Positions 37,941 through 45,153 of a stretch of DNA of 64,000 nucleotides are shown piece by piece. The notes under the pieces were generated by a model. The model was not told the DNA's origin. It made no database searches and saw only the letters and a list, made by a program, of their open reading frames with translations. The position numbers and the translations under genes were made by a program. Every line of letters starts with the position of its first letter. Position 1 is the stretch's first letter. Source of the stretch: JAUIKM01 sp964445695 (GTDB lineage: Bacteria > Bacteroidota > Ignavibacteria > Kapaibacteriales > UBA7675); the NCBI GenBank assembly GCA_964445695.1, contig CAYULF010000023.1, positions 40,203 to 104,202 of the forward strand, in the 5' to 3' direction.

Positions 37941-39179
37941 ATGACCGAATATTTTATTCGACGGCTTCTTCTGGCCGTTCCCACATTCTTTATCAGCACG
38001 TTAATCGTGTTCGGCATTGTGCAGGGAGCGCCGGGCGGGCCGCTGGAGCAGCAGCTCCAACAGTTGAAAAATCAATCGGCTGAACAGGGCGGCGGCACCG
38101 CTTTAGGTCAGGCCGAGATCCCGCCCAGTGAAGTCGCCAAACTCGAGCGATACTACCACTTCCACGAACCCTTTTTCGTTCGCTACCTCATCTGGCTCGG
38201 CCTGTGGCAGCGCAATGAACTCGATTTCAGCGTCACGATCGGCGAAGCCCGCAAAATCGGCGGCGGCCAACGCGCCGTTGTCGAAGAGCCGTCGCCCGGT
38301 CAGTACCGCGTCCTGGACGCCAACGACCGCACAAAAGAACTCGACGGCTGGGAAGTGGAGATGATGGTCGTTGAAGGTGAAGAGCCTCAGCCGCGCCTCG
38401 TCAAAAAGGCCCATGCCGGCATTCTGACCTTTTACTTCGGCGAGTCCTTTCAGTACAACGAACCCGTCGGCGACCTGATCGCGGATCGTTTCCCGGTTTC
38501 GTTCCAGTTTGGTCTGATCGGTTTCATCCTGGCATACACCGTCTGTATTTACATGGGTATCCTGAAAGCGCTCAATCACGGCGGCGCTTTTGACTTTGGT
38601 ACCAGCGTTATTGTGTTTGTCGGTTATTCGATTCCGGGCTGGGCGCTGGGCGCAGTTATGCTCGTGCTCTTCGGCGGCGGTTCATTCCTCGATATCTTTC
38701 CGCTCGGCAACTTCCAGTCGGAGAACTATCTGGAACTGTCGTTCTTCGACAAGTTTCTGGATCGGGCTTATCACTTTGTCCTGCCGACAATTGCGTACAC
38801 GATTGCCCAGTTTGCAACGCTCACGATGCTCACAAAAAACTCCCTTCTCGAAAATTTGAGCAAGGACTACGTGCGCACGGCCTTTGCCAAAGGCCTGCGT
38901 GAAAAACGCGTCGTCTGGGTGCACGCGCTGCGGAACAGCCTCATTCCCATTGCTTCGCGCATCGGCGGCGTTATTGGATTATTTGTCGCCAGCTCGTACC
39001 TGATTGAGCTGGTGTTTAACATTGAAGGACTCGGCAAGTTGTCCTTCCAGGCCATCCTGGCTCGCGACTACAACATTGTATTCGCCTTTGCGGTCATCAG
39101 CGTCATTCTCTTGATTCTGGGGCAGATGTTGTCCGACCTGGCGCTGTCGTTTGTCAATCCGCGAATTCGGTTCAAGTAG
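37941..39179 (+). CDS. Oligopeptide ABC transporter permease, YejB/DppB-type
   Basis: 412 residues. First membrane helix in FIRRLLLAVPTFFISTLIVF, a ~150-residue periplasmic insertion, then five membrane helices (for example FQFGLIGFILAYTVCIYMGI). The C-terminal BPD_transp_1 EAA loop reads DYVRTAFAKGLREKRVVWVH, the site that docks the ATPases. The long loop between helices 1 and 2 is characteristic of YejB rather than DppB (~340 residues), though here even longer. Inner membrane. Confidence 0.92.
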   Translation: MTEYFIRRLLLAVPTFFISTLIVFGIVQGAPGGPLEQQLQQLKNQSAEQGGGTALGQAEIPPSEVAKLERYYHFHEPFFVRYLIWLGLWQRNELDFSVTIGEARKIGGGQRAVVEEPSPGQYRVLDANDRTKELDGWEVEMMVVEGEEPQPRLVKKAHAGILTFYFGESFQYNEPVGDLIADRFPVSFQFGLIGFILAYTVCIYMGILKALNHGGAFDFGTSVIVFVGYSIPGWALGAVMLVLFGGGSFLDIFPLGNFQSENYLELSFFDKFLDRAYHFVLPTIAYTIAQFATLTMLTKNSLLENLSKDYVRTAFAKGLREKRVVWVHALRNSLIPIASRIGGVIGLFVASSYLIELVFNIEGLGKLSFQAILARDYNIVFAFAVISVILLILGQMLSDLALSFVNPRIRFK

Positions 39180-39194
39180 GAATTGCAGTCGAGC

Positions 39195-40349
39195 ATGAAA
39201 GAAAGCGAACCCCAAAAGCCCGATACATCAGCCGCTAATTCGAACTCAAAGAACGCCGGTGAAAAACCGGTCAGCGTTATGCAGCGCCGCTGGCGCAAGT
39301 TCAAAAGCATCAAACGCGGCTACTACTCGTTCTGGATCCTGATCGTAATGTACGTTCTGTCCTTTCTGTTGCCCGTGCTGGTCAACAACAAGGCGCTCAT
39401 GGTGCATTACGACGGTGAAACCTATTTCCCCGCATTGCGCGATCTCATCGGCCTCTCGTCCTATTACAGCGGCGAACAGTTTGGACAGACCAGCGCCGTG
39501 CAGGGCAACGAAGCCAACTACCGCGACCTGCAGGATCAGTTTGAAGCGGAGGACGCCGGCAACTGGGTTGTCATGCCTCTCTATCCCTTCGGACCGATCG
39601 AAAACCTCAGCATTGAGGAAAACCAGGTCTTTGCCGCGCCGTTTGAATCCAAAAACGATTCCCGTCCGCGACTGCTAGGCACGGACGACGTCGGCCGCGA
39701 TGTGTTCTCGCGCATGGCCTACGGATTCAACGTTTCTATCTCCTTTGCGCTGATCGTCGCCATTTTTGCCTATCTGATCGGCGTGCCTTTCGGCGCGCTG
39801 TCCGGCTACTTTGGCGGCTGGATCGACATCCTGCTGCAGCGGGTGGTTGAGATCTGGCTGGCTTTGCCATTTCTTTTCCTCATCATTATTGTCGTCGCGC
39901 TGTTGGGGCCAAGTTTTGCACTCCTCGTGTCCTTGCTGGCCGCTTTTGGTTGGCTTTCGGTTTCGATTCTGATGCGCGCCGAATTCTACCGCGAAAAATC
40001 GATGGACTACGTGGCCGCCGCCGTTTCAATCGGCGTGCCGACCCACAAAATCCTGCTGAAACATATCCTGCCGAATGCGCTGGTGCCGATCATCACGTAT
40101 TTCCCATTTGCTATCGTGGCGGGAATCACCCAACTCGTCAGCCTCGACTTCCTTGGTTTTGGACTGCCGCCTCCGGCGCCGAGCTGGGGACAGATGGTTG
40201 GTGTTGGATTGAAGTATATCACAACCGGGTACTGGTGGCTGGTGCTTGCACCGCTGACGGCCATGTTTATGACCCTGTTGCTGACGGTATTTATCGGAGA
40301 AGGCGTCCGCGAAGCCTACGATCCGAAAACATTCTCGCGTCTGCGGTAA
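39195..40349 (+). CDS. Oligopeptide ABC transporter permease, YejE/DppC-type
   Basis: 384 residues from ATG 39195; a TTG at 39183 is in frame but unnecessary. Helix 1 is YYSFWILIVMYVLSFLLPVL. The following loop VHYDGETYFPALRDLIGLSS and later LGTDDVGRDVFSRMAYGFNV match YejE of E. coli (microcin C importer), which shares the 'YxGxTYFP' feature. EAA motif: REKSMDYVAAAVSIGVPTHK. Ends LTVFIGEGVREAYDPKTF. Pairs with the YejB-like permease 15 bp upstream. Confidence 0.92.
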   Translation: MKESEPQKPDTSAANSNSKNAGEKPVSVMQRRWRKFKSIKRGYYSFWILIVMYVLSFLLPVLVNNKALMVHYDGETYFPALRDLIGLSSYYSGEQFGQTSAVQGNEANYRDLQDQFEAEDAGNWVVMPLYPFGPIENLSIEENQVFAAPFESKNDSRPRLLGTDDVGRDVFSRMAYGFNVSISFALIVAIFAYLIGVPFGALSGYFGGWIDILLQRVVEIWLALPFLFLIIIVVALLGPSFALLVSLLAAFGWLSVSILMRAEFYREKSMDYVAAAVSIGVPTHKILLKHILPNALVPIITYFPFAIVAGITQLVSLDFLGFGLPPPAPSWGQMVGVGLKYITTGYWWLVLAPLTAMFMTLLLTVFIGEGVREAYDPKTFSRLR

Positions 40350-40407
40350 TCAATCGGACATCCGAAGACGAGTCCCGCGGAGCAACGCACATCGGCATCA
40401 ACAACGA

Positions 40408-41475
40408 ATGAATACGCCAGAAACACGCGATAAACTGGTTGAAGTACGGGATCTGAAAACCTACTTCACGATCGAAGGCCGCACGGCGAAAGCCGTCGAC
40501 GGCGTCAGCTTCGATATATACAAAGGCGAGGTCCTCGGACTCGTGGGCGAATCCGGCTCCGGTAAGTCCGTGACCTCCCTGAGCATCATGAAGCTGATCC
40601 CCAATCCGCCCGGCGAAATTGTCAGCGGAGAAGTGCTCTACCGCGGTCAGGACCTGATCAAACTGTCCTACGAGGACATGTATAAGGTCCGCGGTCGCGA
40701 GATCGCCATGATCTTCCAGGAGCCCATGACCTCGCTCAATCCCGTCTTCCGGATTGGAATGCAGATCATGGAAGTGATCCTGACACACGAGAACATCAAA
40801 GAAGACGAGGCCTTCGGTCGCGCCGTCGAGATGTTGCGCGCCGTCGGAATTCCCGATCCCGAAAAACGGATGAGGGACTACCCGCACCAGTTCTCCGGCG
40901 GTATGCGCCAGCGCGTGATGATCGCCATCGCCCTGGCCTGCAACCCCGGCCTGTTGATTGCCGACGAACCGACGACGGCGCTCGACGTGACCATCCAGGC
41001 GCAAATCCTCGAGCTGATGCTCGAACTCAAGGAACGGCGTCAGGAAGCTGCCATCCTGCTGATTACGCACGACCTCGCCGTCGTGGCAGAAACCTGCCAG
41101 CGCGTGATCGTCATGTACGGCGGCAAGATTCAGGAAGTCGCCGAAGTAAAAGAGCTCTTCAACGATCCCAAACACCCCTACACGCGCGGATTGATCGACT
41201 CGATTCCGCGTCCGGCGGTGCTCGGTCCCAAAGAAAGCCACAAACGTCTGCGCGCCATTCCCGGCAATGTGCCGAGCATTATGAACCTGCCGATCGGCTG
41301 TAAGTTCTGCACGCGCTGCGAAGTGAAAATTGATATCTGCGATACCGTCGAGCCCGATCTCGTCGAAATATCGCCCGGTCACCAGGTGCGCTGTCACCTC
41401 GTGTCGCCCGCTTCTGCGGCGGCGCAGAACAGCGGCGGCGGCGATGCCGCGGCAGAGGGAGGACAGACGTCATGA
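40408..41475 (+). CDS. Oligopeptide ABC transporter ATPase, OppD-type
   Basis: 355 residues with Walker A GESGSGKS, Q-loop IFQEPMTSLNPVFRIG, signature SGGMRQRV, Walker B LLIADEPTTALD and the H-loop ITHDLAVV. The C-terminal oligopeptide/dipeptide extension (IPGNVPSIMNLPIGCKFCTR with two further Cys) contains the Cys cluster that often holds an Fe-S centre in this family. Energises import with the OppF-type partner; its stop overlaps the next start (ATGA). Confidence 0.96.
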   Translation: MNTPETRDKLVEVRDLKTYFTIEGRTAKAVDGVSFDIYKGEVLGLVGESGSGKSVTSLSIMKLIPNPPGEIVSGEVLYRGQDLIKLSYEDMYKVRGREIAMIFQEPMTSLNPVFRIGMQIMEVILTHENIKEDEAFGRAVEMLRAVGIPDPEKRMRDYPHQFSGGMRQRVMIAIALACNPGLLIADEPTTALDVTIQAQILELMLELKERRQEAAILLITHDLAVVAETCQRVIVMYGGKIQEVAEVKELFNDPKHPYTRGLIDSIPRPAVLGPKESHKRLRAIPGNVPSIMNLPIGCKFCTRCEVKIDICDTVEPDLVEISPGHQVRCHLVSPASAAAQNSGGGDAAAEGGQTS

Positions 41476-42488
41476 GCGACAAAAAACGACAGCCTCTGCT
41501 CGAAGTCCGCAACCTGAAAGTGCATTTCCCGATTTTCGGCGGCATCATGCAGCGCCGCGTCGGCGACGTCAAAGCCGTCGACGGCGTCAGTTTTACGCTG
41601 TACAAAGGCGAAACGCTGGGATTGGTGGGCGAGTCCGGCTGCGGTAAAACCACCGTGGGTCGAGCCATCATCAATATTCTGCGTCACGTCTCGCCCGACG
41701 TGACGGTCGAAGGTGAAATCCTCTATCACTATAAGGGGAAAACCGTCGACCTGGCGCATATGAGCAAGTCGGAAATGTTGCCTTACCGCAGCCAGGTGCA
41801 GATGATCTTCCAGGATCCCTATTCCTCGCTCAACTCGCGTCTGACCGTGCGTCAGATCGTCGCCGAGCCGATGGAATTGCACATGCCGAACCTCAAGCGC
41901 AACGAGGTGGACGAGCGCGTCGAGGACCTGCTCGACAAGGTCGGTCTGCAGCCCGAGTACGCCATGCGTTTTCCGCACGAGTTTTCGGGTGGTCAGCGTC
42001 AGCGCATCGGCATTGCGCGCGCATTGTCGACGAATCCCGACATCATCATCTGCGATGAGCCCGTCTCCGCGCTCGACGTGTCGGTGCAGGCCCAGGTCAT
42101 CAACCTGATGGAAGACCTGCAAAAAGAATTTGACCTGTCTTACCTGTTCATTGCGCACGACCTTTCCGTCGTGGAGCATATCAGCGACCGGATTGCGGTC
42201 ATGTACCTCGGCAATATCGCTGAGATCGGTGAAGCCGACGACGTGTACTTCAAGCCGAAGCACCCCTACAGCAGGGCGCTGCTCTCAGCCGTGCCCGTCG
42301 CCGATCCGAATCGCCGCGACCGCAAACGCCAGGTTCTGGAAGGCGATATTCCCACGCCGCTGGCAAAACCCTCGGGTTGCGGCTTCCGGACGCGCTGTCC
42401 GATTGCGCGGCCGGAGTGCGCCGAGAACGTACCCGAACTGGTCGACAAAGGCGGTGAGCAGATGGTGGCCTGTCCCTACGTGGAATGA
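41472..42488 (+). CDS. Oligopeptide ABC transporter ATPase, OppF-type
   Basis: 338 residues. Walker A GESGCGKTT, Q-loop IFQDPYSSLNSRLTV, signature SGGQRQRI, Walker B IIICDEPVSALD, H-loop IAHDLSVVEHISD. C-terminal extension GCGFRTRCPIARPECAE has the usual Cys. Starts inside the ATGA overlap with the OppD-type gene. In E. coli YejF the two ATPases are fused, whereas here they are separate proteins. Last gene of the operon, with a strong terminator 39 bp further on. Confidence 0.96.
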   Translation: MSDKKRQPLLEVRNLKVHFPIFGGIMQRRVGDVKAVDGVSFTLYKGETLGLVGESGCGKTTVGRAIINILRHVSPDVTVEGEILYHYKGKTVDLAHMSKSEMLPYRSQVQMIFQDPYSSLNSRLTVRQIVAEPMELHMPNLKRNEVDERVEDLLDKVGLQPEYAMRFPHEFSGGQRQRIGIARALSTNPDIIICDEPVSALDVSVQAQVINLMEDLQKEFDLSYLFIAHDLSVVEHISDRIAVMYLGNIAEIGEADDVYFKPKHPYSRALLSAVPVADPNRRDRKRQVLEGDIPTPLAKPSGCGFRTRCPIARPECAENVPELVDKGGEQMVACPYVE

Positions 42489-42526
42489 TGATGCGCCCGA
42501 TCTGCGGCGCGTAGTCTTTAAAACTG

Positions 42527-42562
42527 AAAGAGCTTCCGGATTAGTCCGGAAGCTCTTTTTTT
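42527..42562 (+). terminator. Strong rho-independent terminator of the transporter operon
   Basis: AAAGAGCTTCCGGA (42527-42540) and TCCGGAAGCTCTTT (42545-42558) form a 14-bp perfect stem with loop TTAG, followed by more T to 42562. Confidence 0.95.
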
Positions 42563-42708
42563 ATAAGCGCGTTTCTCTGGTCATCGGGCAAGGGGACCTG
42601 TGATGCGCAGCGCCGGGTCGTCGTTCCGTTGTCGGTTTGGCCGGCCGTGGTTCATCTGATTCCGCCACGTGTTAACTCACGCATCTTATTGCGGCTGCGC
42701 ATTCAGGT

Positions 42709-43176
42709 TCAATTCTCTCCGCTGTCGCCGCTGTTGCCATTGCCGCGGTCTCCGCGTCCGCCGCGCCGTCCTTTGCGTTCACCGCGTTTTTCACGGCGAT
42801 GTTCAGCCATCTCTTCAAATTTGCTCAGCTGTTCGGCGTTGAGCACGGCTTTAATCTGTTCGCGGCTGTTTTCGTGGATGGCCATCAGGGCGTCGCGTTT
42901 GGCAGCGCGATCGCCGTCCTGATCGCGCAGGGTTTCAGCCTGTACTTTGGCGCTTTCCAGGATTGCGCGTATCTGGCTGGCCTGGTCGCTGGAGAGATCC
43001 AGGTGTTCGGTCATTTTTTCGATGCGTTGGTCGATGTTGCCGCCCCGTTCGCCACCGCGTTCGTGGCCGGCGCCGCGTTCGCCGCCGCCGCGGGCCTGAA
43101 CGGCTGGTGCAAAGACGAGGGCAAACAACAAACTGCCGAAGATCAGGGCTGCGTTGCGCAATTTCAGCGTTTTCAT
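42709..43176 (-). CDS. Small exported Spy/CpxP-like protein
   Basis: 155 residues. Signal peptide NAALIFGSLLFALVFAPAVQA, Gly/Arg-rich linker (GGGERGAGHERGGERGG), then a helical segment QRIEKMTEHLDLSSDQASQI with RAILESAKVQAETLRDQDGD and VLNAEQLSKFEEM, and an Arg/Gly-rich tail. The helix pattern 'L.L...Q...I...L......... L...Q...F' resembles the LTXXQ/CpxP/Spy family of periplasmic stress chaperones; identity is inferred from pattern only. Two similar small exported genes follow upstream on the same strand. Confidence 0.7.
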   Translation of the reverse strand: MKTLKLRNAALIFGSLLFALVFAPAVQARGGGERGAGHERGGERGGNIDQRIEKMTEHLDLSSDQASQIRAILESAKVQAETLRDQDGDRAAKRDALMAIHENSREQIKAVLNAEQLSKFEEMAEHRREKRGERKGRRGGRGDRGNGNSGDSGEN

Positions 43177-43257
43177 GACATTCTCTCCCGAGTGATTTGT
43201 TCAATGCGCGAACTGTCGTCCGTTTAGCCGCTTAGAGACAAACCCGCCGCAAATGGT

Positions 43258-43683
43258 TTAAATCAGGGAGCCGAAAGGAAATTTATTGTGAAATTTCTCG
43301 CTGATCACCAGGTACTGGACGTATTGCTGCGGCTGCAGCGCGCCGCGCAATTCGGTGTCGAACTTCGTGCGGCGCGTCCCCGCAAACTTTTTCTCCCACG
43401 CCTCTTGTGATCCCAGCGCATTGTATTCCTCGTACGACTCGTAGCAATTGGCCGCCACGATGTCTTCAATCGCCGGCAGCTGGGCGTCCGTTAACTTGAG
43501 TTTGCGCTGCAGGAAGTCGACGCGTTCGCCGATCAGCTGTTTGAAGTTGATGCTGTCTTTGGCCGGAGTCAATTGCGGAAGTTTTTGCTCCTGTTTCTGC
43601 GAGCCGGCGAAGGCGGCGGGACAAACAAGAAAATTCATCCAAGCCGGGATCAGAAGAAAGAGGAAATAGTGGAAACGTCGCAT
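43258..43683 (-). CDS. Small exported helical protein
   Basis: 141 residues from ATG 43681-43683; five more residues are possible from 43698. Signal peptide FHYFLFLLIPAWMNFLVCPA. The mature domain FKQLIGERVDFLQRKLKLTD followed by AQLPAIEDIVAANCYESYEE shows the 'L.LTD.Q...I' pattern of Spy-like proteins, but also a long unique C-terminal half. No catalytic motif. Second of three small exported genes. Confidence 0.65.
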   Translation of the reverse strand: MRRFHYFLFLLIPAWMNFLVCPAAFAGSQKQEQKLPQLTPAKDSINFKQLIGERVDFLQRKLKLTDAQLPAIEDIVAANCYESYEEYNALGSQEAWEKKFAGTRRTKFDTELRGALQPQQYVQYLVISEKFHNKFPFGSLI

Positions 43684-43756
43684 TAAACAAACCTGCACGT
43701 TGAGGCCCCTGTGTTAAAGGAGCTGGTTAAACAAAGAGTTAAACGGAAACCGATAC

Positions 43757-43787
43757 AAAAAAGGCGCACCACAAATTGCGATGCGCC
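43757..43787 (-). terminator. Terminator downstream of the 43825-44340 gene
   Basis: GGCGCA (43763-43768) and TGCGCC (43782-43787) flank a partly paired interior (ACC..CAAATTG..). On the minus strand the stem is followed by six T. It separates the third small gene from the second. Confidence 0.8.
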
Positions 43788-43824
43788 GATGTTACTGTCC
43801 TTGTACCACGTCTGAACGAGTGGT

Positions 43825-44340
43825 TTATTTGCCGCTGCCGCGCGGGCTGCGCTTTTGCTGGTCTTTTGCGTCTTTGCCGCGACCGGCGTTTTTACCCTGA
43901 CCTTTTTTGTTCATCTCGGCAAACGTGGCGGCCTGCTCTTCCGTCAGGACGGCCGTCACGGCTGCGTCGAACTGCGTGTCTGCGGCGAGTTTAATCTCGC
44001 GATATTCGTCGCGCTTGGTGCGTTTGTCGCGTGCGTCCAGCATGGTTTGTTCGCGGACTTCAATCAGCGTGCGGACGGTGTCCTGTTGCTGCTCGGTCAG
44101 CGTCAGTTTGTCCGTCAGCGCCTTCAGGATTTTATCGACTTTTTTGTCCTGCTGGGCTTCGGTAACTTTCTCAGGTTTAACTTTCTTGACGTTTTTGGGG
44201 TTTTTGGCCTGCACGTCGATCTTCTCGCCCTGCACGGGGATTTTCTCGCCTTGCGCCTGGGCCATGAGCGGTGAGTGGGACAGGCTGCACACAAATCCAA
44301 GGGCGACGCAGAAGGTCGCGACTTTAGCAATAAACCTCAT
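43825..44340 (-). CDS. Small exported Lys-rich helical protein (Spy-like)
   Basis: 171 residues from ATG 44338-44340 (RFIAKVATFCVALGFVCSLS signal peptide); the frame extends upstream to 44526 but lacks family support. Then a Lys/Val-rich stretch (KNPKNVKKVKPEKVTEAQQD) and a helical core LTDKLTLTEQQQDTVRTLIE with AVLTEEQAATFAEMNKKGQ. The 'LTEEQ' repeat is the LTXXQ hallmark of Spy/CpxP-like proteins. Highly basic tail (GRGKDAKDQQKRSPRGSGK). Confidence 0.7.
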   Translation of the reverse strand: MRFIAKVATFCVALGFVCSLSHSPLMAQAQGEKIPVQGEKIDVQAKNPKNVKKVKPEKVTEAQQDKKVDKILKALTDKLTLTEQQQDTVRTLIEVREQTMLDARDKRTKRDEYREIKLAADTQFDAAVTAVLTEEQAATFAEMNKKGQGKNAGRGKDAKDQQKRSPRGSGK

Positions 44341-44525
44341 AGCAGTACTCCATGGAGCATTATGATGCTGAGCCGCAGCGCGCGATATTGCTGACGCGCC
44401 CGGCAAAACACAAATTTGCGAAAAATTGGAGTGCGAACGCAAAAATTTTTGCAGTGTACGGACGTGTAGATCGGTCAAATCTCGACGTGCCGTCGGGACC
44501 AACACGAAAACGAAAGGACAGGGCA

Positions 44526-44912
44526 ATGGTTAAGATCAACGGACAGGCTATCGACCCGGAACAACTGCCGTTCAAAAAGGTGCAGCGCACCTCCCTGGAG
44601 CTGGCGGCCACCAAAATGCCGTATACCTTTGAGGTCGAGACGCTGGAGGGCATCATGCGCGGTCATGCGGGCGACTACCTGGTGCGCGGCCTCAGCGGCG
44701 AGTACTATCCCATCAAGGCCGAGCTGTTTGAACGCACCTACGAAGGCCTGGAAGGCGAGGGCGATCAAAATGCCGCTCCGCAGCCGGAGATGACGCACAG
44801 CCTGGCCGACGGCGCATTGCACATTGAGGTTGTTAACGCCGACGCCGCGACGCAGGGACGCATTCTCGCCGCTGTTCAACACGCGCTGCAGGCCGCCGAA
44901 CAGCAAGCGTAA
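44526..44912 (+). CDS. Conserved hypothetical protein with PGDY-type motif
   Basis: 128 residues from ATG 44526 (VKINGQAIDPEQLPFKKVQR). The core GHAGDYLVRGLSGEYYPIKA then ELFERTYEGLE matches a small domain found in phage and bacterial hypothetical proteins, 'GDY.V.G..GE.YP.K...F..TYE'. No known catalytic activity. Divergent from the small exported gene at 43825-44340 and not part of an operon. It could be a domesticated phage gene, but no other phage genes are near. Confidence 0.6.
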   Translation: MVKINGQAIDPEQLPFKKVQRTSLELAATKMPYTFEVETLEGIMRGHAGDYLVRGLSGEYYPIKAELFERTYEGLEGEGDQNAAPQPEMTHSLADGALHIEVVNADAATQGRILAAVQHALQAAEQQA

Positions 44913-44918
44913 TCTGAC

Positions 44919-45000
44919 CCGATTGCAGCGCCGTCACTGCTTTCCGGCTCGCTTTTTGAGGAAGGCGTTTTTGTTGGTCGGCGAGTGAGAATTCTCACTG
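44919..45000. repeat. Degraded 5' fragment of the dispersed element
   Basis: GATTGCAGCGCCGTCACTGC, then GGCTCGCTTTTTGAGGAAGG and TTTTTGTTGGTCGGCGAG match the 5' part of copies B and C (11641-11695, 13730-13785) with many differences. Followed by GTTAACAGCAGTTAACAG, a short direct repeat. Confidence 0.45.
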
Positions 45001-45094
45001 TTAACAGCAGTTAACAGTCGCCGCGTCCGCCGCGACGAGTCTATTTAAAGTCAAGCAGAGTTGCTCTTTAAGTACACATCCGGGTGAAAAATCA

Positions 45095-45128
45095 AAAGGC
45101 CGCATGGTTTAACAACCATGCGGCCTTT
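45095..45128. terminator. Bidirectional terminator between the hypothetical gene and the metalloprotease
   Basis: AAAGGCCGCATGGTT (45095-45109) and AACCATGCGGCCTTT (45114-45128) form a 15-bp perfect stem with a 4-nt loop. On the minus strand it is followed by TGATTTTT, ending the metalloprotease transcript 26 bp after its stop. Confidence 0.92.
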
Positions 45129-45153
45129 GTACTTAAACAGAGTCTTGTCGTGT

